Positions 17,765 to 26,793 are shown, numbered from the stretch's first letter. The stretch: DNA of 64,000 bases from Butyrivibrio sp. (GCF_017433805.1 NZ_JAFRGN010000011.1:62001-126000); one strand, 5' to 3'. Program-made: numbers and translations. The notes: a model not told the origin generated them from the sequence alone.

Positions 17765-20700
17765 TTAGTTTTCTTTTTCCCATTGAGCATAGAGCGTATA
17801 TCGATAGCCCTTATTGGGAGCATAATTTATAATTGTTTCTTTATCAGTATAGCTTGTTCCAGATTCAGAAACACTTGGCGTTTGTACTGTATTCCAGCCT
17901 ACAAATCTATATCCCTTTCGTTCAAACTTATTTGCACTCAATGTAACCGGCGTTCCAGATTCATGAACCTCCGTCGCCATTGAACCAGATGTACTACCAT
18001 TTCCTTTATAAGTAATATAGTAACTATATGGTTCCCATTTTGCTATGAGATTGAAATCACCATAAGTTCTGGATTTTATTTCAGCTATTTGAGTTTGAAA
18101 GGTATCATCGGTAAACCATCCTGCAAATCTGTAGCCTAATCTTACTGGTTTAGGAATCGCCTTAACTGATCCATACACATAAGTATCCTTCTCTGCAACG
18201 CCTTCTGGTAAGTTACCACCATTTGGATTATAGTTTATATAAAATTCAGATCGCCATACTGCATAAAGAATAACTTTATTCGACTCATCGCAATATAGCA
18301 TAATGTTATCATCAACAACTTCTTTATTCTGATAATCTACAATTCCCGCATCTGCATTTTCTTTGCTAAGAGCCCATCCCATGAAAACACATCCCTTTTT
18401 GAGATATCTATTGTTGTTCAGCTCCTTACATTCACCGATGCCATATTCTTCATCAGCTATACTACCGCCCGTAGAACCATTTCCATCGAAAAATACTATT
18501 ACTTTTTGCGGTTTGGACTGTAGTTTAGGATATATATTAAAGTATATATAAAAGGATCTAAGATAATTGCCTTTTCCAGTTACAGCAATCCTTGGAAGAG
18601 ATGATAAATCATCTCCTGTATAGATTTCTGTATTGTTGTAATATTTTATGGAATAATCCACATTCTTTTCCAGAACTTTGCTATAATTACCGGAAGTAAA
18701 TGTGATCTGTGGTTCCGGGAAAACTCCACCATCTACATATTCAAAAGAATAAATTCCGTTTTCATCTGGTTTACTACCATCTTCAAAAGAAACAGATAAA
18801 CACGGCGTTTCTAAATCTGCATCCCTACTAAAATTATATGATCTTACCCAATAAGTCCTGGTAATCGTTCCTGTATAATCCCCTATTCCAGTAAAGGTTA
18901 CTGTCTTAGTTCCGATATTAGTAATATCATCATCATAGGTAGCTATGTAGTCTATTCCCTCGGTAAGGTATACCTTCCCCTTTTCTGACATCGTATAGAA
19001 TTTTAAATATACCTGCTTTAATTCCGATCCATTATATTCAAAAGATTCCCTGAAATTGATCATCGAAACATTATTTATATCTATTTTACGCACACCACCC
19101 ATTGCCTCAACTTCAGCGTTTTGAGTATACGCCTTAATAGAAAAGTTACCACAAGGGAATACATTTGTAAGATCTTTCCATCTACCGCCTGAATAGATAA
19201 AGCTTTGCCCAGGCTCAGCAGTTACACTACCATAAGAATAGTTATGCTCTACACCTATTCCAGCGTTAGCGCCATTTTTCTGCATTGTTATAACTACAGA
19301 GAAGGTAGTATCAGGTGCCATTGGAACTTCATCATACAGCTCAATAGTGTACATTCCAGCATAGCTTGTAGTTCCGCTGACAGTGACATCTTCTACAAGC
19401 GTTCCACTTACTGGGTTTGTTGGATCCTTAAGATCAATATAAACTTCTATTGTGTAATTAACATTTGATGAAACAGTATAGAACGAAACAGCTCTTAATA
19501 TCTCACCATTCTCTCCACCCTTTGCATGAGTTGTAAAAACATTAGCCGCTTTTGTCAGATTAACTGCTCCATGTGAAAGGCCTCCATCATACTGATAGTT
19601 ATTATCATAATTATCAGAAGGCGCAAATTCAGCGGCGTATGCGTAATTACCTAATCCGCTCTCGTAGTAAGACATCCAGAAATATCCAGCAAAAGTATAG
19701 TCATCATCAGTGCCAGTTCCATCTTTCCAGCTGTTTCTTACAAGAAACGCTCCATCTCCTGGAGCCTCAGTTGCAAAATTACTGGCAGGAAAATTATCAT
19801 CCCATCCAACAACTACTACAGCATGATTTACAGTTTGAGGCTTATTAGGATTGTAATAAGCGTTTGTTGAGATTTTATAGATTTTATCTTTAGTCGCAGC
19901 ACTTATAGAATTATAGGCGTAATACTCAATTGCTACAGCGCCGCAATTAACTATGAGCTTTTTAATATTTGAGTGCATACCTGATGCTATTGCATCCACA
20001 TCATGTTCGATCGGCTCCTCAAACATATTTACAATATGTGCATCACTTGCATAAGCCAGCGAACTATCAAGTCCTGTACTGTTGGCCACAGAGCCAAGAG
20101 AATATTCTGCAGTAGATTCATCTGCAACGCCCATCCATCTTGCAAATGTATTAAGCCCCCATTCTGCCTTACCACCGAAATTCAGGACATTTGAAGGGCC
20201 TTTGCTAATCACATCCCCTGCAGTTCCGCCAAGAGGATCAGTTTCCGTATTATAAGCAAAATATGCAAGATGCAGCTCAGACATATCTGGATCAGACATA
20301 TAGCCATTCTTCATCAGATTAATCTCTGCTAAAGCCGTGGCTGCGAATGACCAACATGTACCATATGGATTTTGACATCTAAGTGGGGGTAAATCAGGAG
20401 TAATATACTCGGCTGCCAGAGGGGCAGCTCTGAATAATCGTCTCTGACCAACCGAAACGCTCTCTATCTCAGCGGCGGGTTCTTCATCAATAACTCCACC
20501 AATTGGATATTCTGTATAGAAATCTTCCGGTAGATCATCTTCCTCTTTAGGTATTACTTCATCAGATAACTCTTCATTAGTTGATTCTTCCTCTATAGGC
20601 TCTTCTTCTATAAATTCATCATCAACAATTACCTTATCAGTAACATCGTCGTCAGAATCTAATTCCTTGTCTTCATAGTCCTCAGTTGTTTCTGCTTCAT

Positions 20701-20857
20701 CTTCGATGTCAAATAAAATTTCTTCATCATCTATCACCGAAGATAAATCACTAGAAATTTCTGACGATGTGTCGGCAGCTTTAGCGGGAGTCTGAAGGCT
20801 TCCAAAAGTAACGGTTCCTACAAGTAAAAAAGCAAGTGTCCTACTAACTAGTTTCAT
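17765..20857 (-). CDS. Secreted papain-like (C1) protease with lectin-like domain and InlB-type repeats
   Basis: 1030 residues. Signal peptide about 1-27; a very acidic, Asp/Glu-rich stretch about 30-135; papain-like domain about 150-405 with Gln162, Cys168 (PYGTCWSFAA), His345 (VNHAVVVVGWDD) and Asn375 (FLVRNSWKDG), so the catalytic set is complete; a lectin-like beta domain about 420-570 (GAVNLTKAANVF onward); an Ig-like/MBG-like part about 600-800; and three InlB B-repeats about 805-1030, each ending in a GW or AxW pattern (GYRFAGWFTD, LYAQWEKEN). No LPXTG anchor. Likely an extracellular protease or adhesin held by its repeats. It stands alone between terminator and promoter. Confidence 0.92.
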   Translation of the reverse strand: MKLVSRTLAFLLVGTVTFGSLQTPAKAADTSSEISSDLSSVIDDEEILFDIEDEAETTEDYEDKELDSDDDVTDKVIVDDEFIEEEPIEEESTNEELSDEVIPKEEDDLPEDFYTEYPIGGVIDEEPAAEIESVSVGQRRLFRAAPLAAEYITPDLPPLRCQNPYGTCWSFAATALAEINLMKNGYMSDPDMSELHLAYFAYNTETDPLGGTAGDVISKGPSNVLNFGGKAEWGLNTFARWMGVADESTAEYSLGSVANSTGLDSSLAYASDAHIVNMFEEPIEHDVDAIASGMHSNIKKLIVNCGAVAIEYYAYNSISAATKDKIYKISTNAYYNPNKPQTVNHAVVVVGWDDNFPASNFATEAPGDGAFLVRNSWKDGTGTDDDYTFAGYFWMSYYESGLGNYAYAAEFAPSDNYDNNYQYDGGLSHGAVNLTKAANVFTTHAKGGENGEILRAVSFYTVSSNVNYTIEVYIDLKDPTNPVSGTLVEDVTVSGTTSYAGMYTIELYDEVPMAPDTTFSVVITMQKNGANAGIGVEHNYSYGSVTAEPGQSFIYSGGRWKDLTNVFPCGNFSIKAYTQNAEVEAMGGVRKIDINNVSMINFRESFEYNGSELKQVYLKFYTMSEKGKVYLTEGIDYIATYDDDITNIGTKTVTFTGIGDYTGTITRTYWVRSYNFSRDADLETPCLSVSFEDGSKPDENGIYSFEYVDGGVFPEPQITFTSGNYSKVLEKNVDYSIKYYNNTEIYTGDDLSSLPRIAVTGKGNYLRSFYIYFNIYPKLQSKPQKVIVFFDGNGSTGGSIADEEYGIGECKELNNNRYLKKGCVFMGWALSKENADAGIVDYQNKEVVDDNIMLYCDESNKVILYAVWRSEFYINYNPNGGNLPEGVAEKDTYVYGSVKAIPKPVRLGYRFAGWFTDDTFQTQIAEIKSRTYGDFNLIAKWEPYSYYITYKGNGSTSGSMATEVHESGTPVTLSANKFERKGYRFVGWNTVQTPSVSESGTSYTDKETIINYAPNKGYRYTLYAQWEKEN

Positions 20858-20863
20858 CTAAAA

Positions 20864-20936
20864 ATAAGCCCTCCAATCTGATGTAATATCATAATTATAT
20901 CTACATATTTTGGTTCAAAACAATCGAAGGGCTATT
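20864..20936 (-). promoter_or_regulatory. Protease promoter and an inverted repeat that includes the ribosome binding site
   Basis: On the minus strand TTGTTT (20923-20918), an 18-base spacer and TATAAT (20899-20894) form a likely promoter. The GGAGGGCT ribosome binding site (20874-20867) is complementary to AGCCCTTC at 20933-20926. Because the outer arm is upstream of the proposed -35, a sequestering RNA hairpin would need an upstream start; otherwise it is a DNA dyad. Confidence 0.45.
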
Positions 20937-20988
20937 AAATTAATAATAATTTTATGAATTTTCAGACAATTACTTTATCAAATTAACG

Positions 20989-22017
20989 TTATATTTTCCT
21001 GGTAGACTCAGCCTCTATAAGCTCTCCAGGGAAAATCAGATGCTTATGTCCTCTCTTTTCCTCGATGAGATCAAAGATAAGTCTCATTGTCTCCTCGGAA
21101 ATATCAGCAAGAGGCTGACGTATAGTTGTAAGTCTTGGAATACAGAAATCAGCTATATCCTGACCGTCAAATCCCGCAACAGAAACATCCTCAGGAACTC
21201 TTATGCCAGCATCAGCAAGCGCTCTGAGCGCGCCTACGGCAAGTACATCAGAGATACAGAAAATAGCTGTAAATTCTGCACCTGAATCAATCAAAGACTT
21301 GGTAGTCTCATATCCGTTCTGCATGGCATAAATCCTACGGTCAACGTATTTGACCAGCTTCTCATCTATATCTATTCCATGCTTCCTAAGGGCGTCACAG
21401 TATCCATCATAACGAAGTCTTACTACAGATGGCTGATCATTACCTTCAGTTAAGATAGCAATCTTCTTGTGTCCAAGGCCAATCAGATATTCAACCATTT
21501 TGCGGCTCTCTACAGCATCATCGACAGATACAGTAGAATAAGCATTTCTTCCAAGATTATCGGAAATATCAGAGCCTATTGTAGCAAAGATTACAGGAAC
21601 ATTGAGCTGTCTAAGCTTATCAGCATCATGCTTGGAACTACCACCAAGGAAAATAATGCCGCGAAGCCTCTTCTCCTTTTCAAGCTCAAGCGCCACATTA
21701 ACCTCATTCTCATAGGCCTCTACATGTCTCAGAACCAGTGCATATCCTTTTTTCTCTGTCTCCTGTTCAATCTTCTCTATGATAGGAGTAAAGAAAGGGT
21801 TCGTGATACCCTTGACCATAACGCCAATACACTTGGCATCTGTCCTCTTAAGGTTACGGGCACTGTTATTAGGGATGTATCCTGTCTCCTTGATCACATC
21901 CATTATGCGCTGCTTAGTTTCTGGATTTATATCTGAATGATTATTGATTGCTCTTGATACGGTACTAACCCCGACGCCGCATCTCTTGGCAATCTCTCTG
22001 ATTGTTATCTCTGCCAT
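20989..22017 (-). CDS. LacI family transcriptional regulator (adjacent to malQ)
   Basis: 342 residues. N-terminal helix-turn-helix ITIREIAKRCGVGVSTVSRAINNHSDI with the hinge RNLKR, then the periplasmic-binding-like sugar domain (IGVMVKGITNPFFTPII; VIFATIGSD; FTAIFCISDVLAVGALRALAD; VSVAGFDGQDIADFCIPRLTTI). Start set at 22017, because it puts the HTH at the N-terminus and has AAGGGA seven bases upstream; an in-frame ATG at 22071 is unlikely. Lying 79 bases downstream of malQ, it is the natural candidate to bind the palindromes in front of malQ; effector unknown, probably a maltodextrin or glucose derivative. Confidence 0.92.
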   Translation of the reverse strand: MAEITIREIAKRCGVGVSTVSRAINNHSDINPETKQRIMDVIKETGYIPNNSARNLKRTDAKCIGVMVKGITNPFFTPIIEKIEQETEKKGYALVLRHVEAYENEVNVALELEKEKRLRGIIFLGGSSKHDADKLRQLNVPVIFATIGSDISDNLGRNAYSTVSVDDAVESRKMVEYLIGLGHKKIAILTEGNDQPSVVRLRYDGYCDALRKHGIDIDEKLVKYVDRRIYAMQNGYETTKSLIDSGAEFTAIFCISDVLAVGALRALADAGIRVPEDVSVAGFDGQDIADFCIPRLTTIRQPLADISEETMRLIFDLIEEKRGHKHLIFPGELIEAESTRKI

Positions 22018-22042
22018 AGCTATATCCCTTTTATCCAAAATA

Positions 22043-22078
22043 AGTTTCCATGTATGTTTTTCATCATACATGGAAACT
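22043..22078. terminator. Perfect 14-bp stem-loop between malQ and lacI
   Basis: AGTTTCCATGTATG (22043-22056) and CATACATGGAAACT (22065-22078), 8-base loop. On the minus strand it is followed by TTATTTTGG, a weak U-tract, so it may terminate or attenuate malQ transcription before lacI; it could also be an operator. Confidence 0.6.
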
Positions 22079-22096
22079 CTTTAATAATATCAGATA

Positions 22097-23617
22097 TTAT
22101 CTTAATCTACCATAAATTCTGGCGTAATCATGCATTTTATTGCATAGCTCTTCTGTAAGAGCATCCTTCTTCATTCTCCATACCCAGTTACCGCCAAGAG
22201 TTGATGGTGTATTGATTCTGGCATACATATCAAGCTCCAGATAATCCTGCATAGGAATAATAGCAGTATCTGAAACTGAAGCAAAAGCGGATCTTATACA
22301 CTCCCACACAGCATCCTTGGCATAGTGAATGCCGAGATACTCTTTACAGAACTTCTTGTCTGCCTTAGGAAGATGGTTGTACCACCCTCTTGTAGTCTCA
22401 TTATCATGTGTTCCAGTATATACGATACAATTCTTGGTATAGTTGTGAGGAAGGTAGTCACTCTCTTCTCTTGAATCAAATGCAAACTGTAATATCTTCA
22501 TTCCAGGATAACCAGTTCTCTTAACGAGCTTAATTACTGAAGGTGTCAGATATCCGAGGTCCTCAGCAATAACCTTCTTTTCACCAAGCTCTTTTTTCAT
22601 AGTATCAAAGAGATCAAAACCTGGTCCCTTTCTCCACTCACCAATCTCAGCAGTAGGATTGCCATATGGTATTGCATAATACTCATCGAATCCTCTGAAG
22701 TGATCAATTCTTACTACATCATAGAGCTTGTAGCAATGTCCGATTCTCTTCATCCACCACTTATAACCAGTTTTCTTGTGATAATCCCATCTGTAAAGAG
22801 GATTTCCCCAGAGCTGGCCTGTTGCAGAGAATGCATCTGGAGGGCATCCTGCCACATCGATAGGTGTATTCTTTTTATCCAGCTGGAACAGCTCAGGATT
22901 AGCCCATGTATCTGCGCTATCAAAGGCAACATAAATCGGAATATCTCCAATAATCTCTATTCCCTTGCTGTTGGCGTATGCCTTAAGCTTAGTCCACTGC
23001 TTTAAGAAAACAAACTGAAGGAATGAGTAAAATTCAACTTCATCTGCATACTTGACAAGTGCAGCCTTCATAGCAGCGCTCTTACGGAGCCTTAGATCCT
23101 CTTCCCAGGTATTCCAGCTTCTTCCACCATTAGCATTTTTGAGCGCCATAAAAAGAGAATAATCCTGCAGCCAGTCGTTGTCAGGGCTCTTCTTGAAAGC
23201 CTCAAACTCTTTTTTTAGCTCATTGGCATTTTTAGCCTTATCAAAATTCTCAAAAGCCTTCTGAAGAAGCTTATATCTTGACTTGTACATTCTCTCGTAG
23301 TCAATATACTCTTCTGATCCACCAAAGTCATATTTGTCAGCTTCTTCCTTTGCCAAAAAGCCTTCTGAAATAAGCTCTGTTATATCTATAAAATATGGAT
23401 TTCCAGCAAATGTTGAGAAAGACTGATATGGTGAATCTCCATAGCTTGTAGGTCCAAGCGGCAAAATCTGCCAATAGCTCTGTCCTGCCTTCTCCAAAAA
23501 GTCAACAAACTCATAGGCTTCCTTTGAAAAAGCTCCTATGCCATATTCAGATGATAATGAAAAAATAGGAAGCAGAACGCCACATGCTCTTGTCTGTTTC
23601 TTTTTACTATTTGCCAT
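22097..23617 (-). CDS. malQ: 4-alpha-glucanotransferase (amylomaltase, GH77)
   Basis: 506 residues, standard for bacterial amylomaltase. Motifs: RACGVLLPIFSLSSEYGIG at the start; YWQILPLGPTSYGDSPYQSFS; IIGDIPIYVAFDSADTW; VVRIDHFRGFDEYYAIP with the catalytic Asp nucleophile; KKVIAEDLGYLTPSV with the catalytic Glu; and VYTGTHDNETTRGW. Transfers 1,4-alpha-glucan chains in glycogen and maltodextrin use. Start at 23617 chosen because AGAGG sits seven bases upstream. Controlled by the promoter and dyads at 23663-23703 and probably by the LacI protein downstream. Confidence 0.96.
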   Translation of the reverse strand: MANSKKKQTRACGVLLPIFSLSSEYGIGAFSKEAYEFVDFLEKAGQSYWQILPLGPTSYGDSPYQSFSTFAGNPYFIDITELISEGFLAKEEADKYDFGGSEEYIDYERMYKSRYKLLQKAFENFDKAKNANELKKEFEAFKKSPDNDWLQDYSLFMALKNANGGRSWNTWEEDLRLRKSAAMKAALVKYADEVEFYSFLQFVFLKQWTKLKAYANSKGIEIIGDIPIYVAFDSADTWANPELFQLDKKNTPIDVAGCPPDAFSATGQLWGNPLYRWDYHKKTGYKWWMKRIGHCYKLYDVVRIDHFRGFDEYYAIPYGNPTAEIGEWRKGPGFDLFDTMKKELGEKKVIAEDLGYLTPSVIKLVKRTGYPGMKILQFAFDSREESDYLPHNYTKNCIVYTGTHDNETTRGWYNHLPKADKKFCKEYLGIHYAKDAVWECIRSAFASVSDTAIIPMQDYLELDMYARINTPSTLGGNWVWRMKKDALTEELCNKMHDYARIYGRLR

Positions 23618-23662
23618 CTCTTTTCCTCTCATTCTATACAAACACAATTGTAACTATTACTT

Positions 23663-23703
23663 ATTATAATATTTCCGGAAATTTGTGTCCGTTACCGGTA
23701 ACG
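23663..23703 (-). promoter_or_regulatory. malQ promoter with two palindromic operators
   Basis: Minus strand: -35-like CGGACA (23691-23686), a 17-base spacer, TATAAT (23668-23663). A perfect 14-bp palindrome CGTTACCGGTAACG (23690-23703) overlaps the -35, and a second perfect palindrome ATTTCCGGAAAT (23671-23682) fills the spacer. The first is LacI-family-like with a central CpG dyad. Binding by the neighbouring regulator is inference. Confidence 0.68.
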
Positions 23704-23768
23704 TTTCCATAACTATACTTTACCACTCTTAATAGCCCATCGCAACAACTATTTTGGACAAAAAATAT

Positions 23769-23796
23769 ACAGGAGGAAACTCATAAATCTCCTCCT
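23769..23796 (-). terminator. Terminator of the TetR-PfkB operon
   Basis: Minus strand stem CAGGAGGA/TCCTCCTG (arms 23796-23789 and 23776-23769), 12-base loop, followed by TATATTTTTTG. It lies just after the PfkB stop. Confidence 0.75.
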
Positions 23797-23812
23797 GCAT
23801 ACAGTTTTAATC

Positions 23813-24751
23813 TTATGAGTTTGCCTCGAACTCGCTCTTTTTGATTCCCCAGATAAGATTTCTCCACTGTTCAAGCTGATCCGTTGTCATGAAGCCATTA
23901 GAAGTTCCCATGTATCCAATCTTGTAGGAAGCAAACAGCAAAGCGTTCTTGATAGCATTAACACTATCACCAGTTTCCATATAATAGTGAAGGAAGCAGG
24001 CAAATAAAGCATTACCTGCACCGATCGTATTTACAACTTCATTAGTCTTGACTGTCTTATAGTGAACACGCAGATTCTGAGTCTTATCAAAGAGAATAAG
24101 TCCTTCACTTCCCTGTCCTAAGATAATGATCTCTGTTCCATATGTACCAGACATTCTGTCGATAAAATCATATGGATCTTCTGCAAGGGTGTCATCACTA
24201 AAATACAGTACTTTGGCTGGCTCAAGGAAATCTGTATTGTATTTTTCTTTTTCAGGCTTATAGCTTCTGATATTAACAGCAATAGGTTTATTTCTGGCTG
24301 CCGCCTCTTTAGCAAAAGGTCTGCAGAAGTTTGCATTTGCAAGAACCATCATGTCGCATTCTTCAGCGATAGGTGCAACCATCGACATATCATATACATT
24401 GTCTCTAAGATCCTTGATATCCTCGAAAATCTGCTGTTTGCGATTCTGATCATAGAGCACAACCTCTGTAGGAGTTTCTTTCATCTGAGGAACAATATAC
24501 TGCGTTGAAAGAGTTATCTTTCTGTCCGGAGGATTGATCATTCCCATATCCTGGTTCCTGCCAACAATCGACATGAATGTGACCTCATCGCCAAGCCATT
24601 CAAGCGCAAGGGATTCATTGTAAGCATCACCGCCCATGGCTGTAAATATCGAGTCATTGGCACTGGTAAGTGGCGAATAGCTGACCGGAATCTTATCAAC
24701 TCTGACAATTGTCTCGATCTGCGTAACTCCTGCTACTAAGAACTTGCTCAT
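23813..24751 (-). CDS. PfkB family carbohydrate kinase with Asn in place of the catalytic GAGD aspartate
   Basis: 312 residues. PfkB-like N-terminus FLVAGVTQIETIVRVDKIP, sugar-binding MGGDAYNESLALEWLGDEV, and the C-terminal anion-hole motif NTIGAGNALFACF. In ribokinase-type enzymes this reads DTxGAGD, with Asp as catalytic base; here codon GGT-AAT gives GAGN. Substrate unknown. Start chosen at 24751 with AGGAGG six bases upstream; an in-frame ATG at 24781 would overlap the TetR stop. Likely co-transcribed with tetR and terminated at 23769-23796. Confidence 0.84.
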   Translation of the reverse strand: MSKFLVAGVTQIETIVRVDKIPVSYSPLTSANDSIFTAMGGDAYNESLALEWLGDEVTFMSIVGRNQDMGMINPPDRKITLSTQYIVPQMKETPTEVVLYDQNRKQQIFEDIKDLRDNVYDMSMVAPIAEECDMMVLANANFCRPFAKEAAARNKPIAVNIRSYKPEKEKYNTDFLEPAKVLYFSDDTLAEDPYDFIDRMSGTYGTEIIILGQGSEGLILFDKTQNLRVHYKTVKTNEVVNTIGAGNALFACFLHYYMETGDSVNAIKNALLFASYKIGYMGTSNGFMTTDQLEQWRNLIWGIKKSEFEANS

Positions 24752-24777
24752 GTTTTGCCTCCTTGTTGTAACATTTG

Positions 24778-25383
24778 TCATTCCTTAACAGAGATTCTTT
24801 TGATCATATCAATATATTCTAAAGCTTCCTGCATAAATATATCGGCTCTGAAATTATCACTTTTAATATTCTTCTCTAAAAGTCCATCTACAGTGTAGTC
24901 CAGTACATCCCCAATCTTCTTGTAATCTACTCCGTCTGCAAATATCGTTATATCAGCCCTCTCGCGAAGCGCTTCCATAATTCTGTGGTATTTCTCTCTT
25001 CTTTCGCTGATCACACCAACAGCTTCCATATAATCCTCTTCATCAGCTTTATTTAGAAAAGGGAATATGTATGGATACTGAGCCATCGCTGCTACCTTGG
25101 CCGACAGTATCTGGTTATACAATTCAAAATAACCTGTCTCGTTCTTTTCTACGTTACCTGTAAGCTCCAGCGTCACAAACCTTGTAGCATAGTCATACAA
25201 AAAAGCGTACACACCGATCTTACTTCCGAAATAATGAAAAAGCAGTCCCTTACTGATTCCCGCAGTTTTTACGATCTCATCTGTACTGGCATGATAATAA
25301 CCATACTGAGAAAAGACCTTAAGCGCTGCATTTATCATTCTGTCCTGCTTCTCTTTTTTTAGATCCCAAAATTTTTCATTCAT
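24778..25383 (-). CDS. TetR/AcrR family transcriptional regulator
   Basis: 201 residues. N-terminal HTH: MINAALKVFSQYGYYHASTDEIVKTAGISKGLLFHYFGSKIGVY, with the classic KGLLFHYFGSK recognition helix region. The C-terminal ligand domain is not recognisable to a substrate. It is transcribed into the PfkB kinase gene, whose start lies 26 bases downstream, so it probably autoregulates that operon. Confidence 0.9.
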   Translation of the reverse strand: MNEKFWDLKKEKQDRMINAALKVFSQYGYYHASTDEIVKTAGISKGLLFHYFGSKIGVYAFLYDYATRFVTLELTGNVEKNETGYFELYNQILSAKVAAMAQYPYIFPFLNKADEEDYMEAVGVISERREKYHRIMEALRERADITIFADGVDYKKIGDVLDYTVDGLLEKNIKSDNFRADIFMQEALEYIDMIKRISVKE

Positions 25384-25432
25384 CTTCGTGTCCGCCTATA
25401 ATGCCGCAAATTGACCATACCAGTCTATAAAT

Positions 25433-25461
25433 AATATAGCATTTTTGAATAGTCACTTCAA
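25433..25461 (-). promoter_or_regulatory. Promoter of the TetR-PfkB operon
   Basis: Minus strand TTGAAG (25461-25456), 17-base spacer ending TGC, TATATT (25438-25433): a strong match with extended -10. Confidence 0.65.
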
Positions 25462-25560
25462 ACGATTTACCGTTATTTATCAAATTTTAATCAATAATGC
25501 TTTTATTTGTGATTAAATTGTATTAAAATTAGTTTATCGTTTGATAGGAGGGGCTTTCAC

Positions 25561-25875
25561 ATGTCCAAAAATAACAGCTTTGGTAAATTTCTTGTATTTT
25601 GTGCTGCCGTAGGAGCTGCTGCAGCTGGAGTATATTATTATCTTTCCAAGAAAGATGCAGCAATCGCAGACGATTTCGATGATGATGACTACGAGGATTT
25701 CGATGATTTCGAAGATGATGAAGACTACGCTTCAGAGATCAAGTTTGGTCGCAAGTATGTAGACATCAGTCCTTCAGATGATTCCAAGGAATCTGCAGAA
25801 GAACTTGATGAAGCAGACGACAGCGAAGATGAAACTCCAGAGAAGTCAGAAGAATTCTTTGACGACGAGAAATAA
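25561..25875 (+). CDS. Small acidic membrane-anchored protein, function unknown
   Basis: 104 residues. A short polar start, one hydrophobic helix at about 8-26 (GKFLVFCAAVGAAAAGVYYYL), and a tail that is more than half Asp, Glu and Ser with stretches such as DFDDDDYEDFDDFEDDED. Preceded by a strong AGGAGG site and followed by a terminator, so it is surely expressed. Similar small proteins with a single helix and an acidic tail are common in Lachnospiraceae; no function is known to me. Monocistronic. Confidence 0.8.
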   Translation: MSKNNSFGKFLVFCAAVGAAAAGVYYYLSKKDAAIADDFDDDDYEDFDDFEDDEDYASEIKFGRKYVDISPSDDSKESAEELDEADDSEDETPEKSEEFFDDEK

Positions 25876-25888
25876 CTAATATAATCAA

Positions 25889-25914
25889 AACCCCGCATCT
25901 TACGATGCGGGGTT
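25889..25914. terminator. Terminator between convergent genes
   Basis: AACCCCGCATC (25889-25899), TTAC loop, GATGCGGGGTT (25904-25914), followed by AATTTTTATT. GC-rich stem of 11 bp. Confidence 0.93.
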
Positions 25915-25929
25915 AATTTTTATTCAGTA

Positions 25930-26793
25930 TTATTCCGGGCTCTCGCCCTTCTTTTCAGCAATCAGATCCTTAAGGAATCTTGCCTTATCTTTGATACGGC
26001 TGTTAGCAACTCTGGAAGTCAGAAGCTCTGAAACCATCTTGCTGGCGATATCATACTGCTCAGTTTCTACCGCAAGAGCAGCGATCAGATAATCAAGAGT
26101 AGATGAATCCATTCCCGCAATAGGGAATTCCTCGGACTGTCTGGCCATTACAAAACCATTAAGAGCATTGGACAACAGCTCTTTTTCCTGAGCATCATTG
26201 TCAGCTTTCTTCTGTTCGTAAGTATCCTCGTTAGGATCAAGACGCTGGGTTTCTCCTCTGATTACCCAGGCGGTCTTAAGACAGATATATGCCTTCTCAC
26301 TATTCTTGGCCCCTTTAACTACCGCGTTAGCCAATGCCAGCTGATAAAGACTTCTGGCATACTCATAGCTGTAAGTAGGCTCTTTATATTCTATCTTTCT
26401 GTAATTCATACAGACTTTGACTCTGATATCATCAATCTGACGCTTATTAAGAGTAGCGAAGTATCTGCCAAGGGCAGCATATCCACAATCCGGGCAGGCT
26501 ATGACATCGTATTTATTCTGGTCAAGCTCATCATAATCAGGACGAAGATCAATGTCTACATTCTTCATCCTAACCTTACCGGTTCTGACGGTCTTAGTCT
26601 CAAACTCCTTCTCACAAACAGGACATTTATACTTTTTAGCAAAAAGATAATCCTCTTCGTTCACAAGCTGTAGTTTAGGCTTGGGCGCATCCTTCTTAAC
26701 AGCGGCTTCCTTTTCTTTAGGATCCTCAAAAAGATTTCCCCCACCAATGTTTCCAAGTCCGAGTTTTTCAAGTCCAGAAAAAATACCAGCCAT
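25930..26793 (-). CDS. DUF2225 family protein
   Basis: 287 residues. Contains two CxxC pairs, YKCPVCEKEF and IACPDCGYAA, which suit one zinc site, and a helical TPR-like C-terminal half (YARSLYQLALANAVVKGAKNSEKAYICLKTAWVIRGE). This is the DUF2225 pattern found widely in Firmicutes, without a proven function. It is 40 bases downstream of glnS on the same strand and may be co-transcribed. Confidence 0.86.
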   Translation of the reverse strand: MAGIFSGLEKLGLGNIGGGNLFEDPKEKEAAVKKDAPKPKLQLVNEEDYLFAKKYKCPVCEKEFETKTVRTGKVRMKNVDIDLRPDYDELDQNKYDVIACPDCGYAALGRYFATLNKRQIDDIRVKVCMNYRKIEYKEPTYSYEYARSLYQLALANAVVKGAKNSEKAYICLKTAWVIRGETQRLDPNEDTYEQKKADNDAQEKELLSNALNGFVMARQSEEFPIAGMDSSTLDYLIAALAVETEQYDIASKMVSELLTSRVANSRIKDKARFLKDLIAEKKGESPE

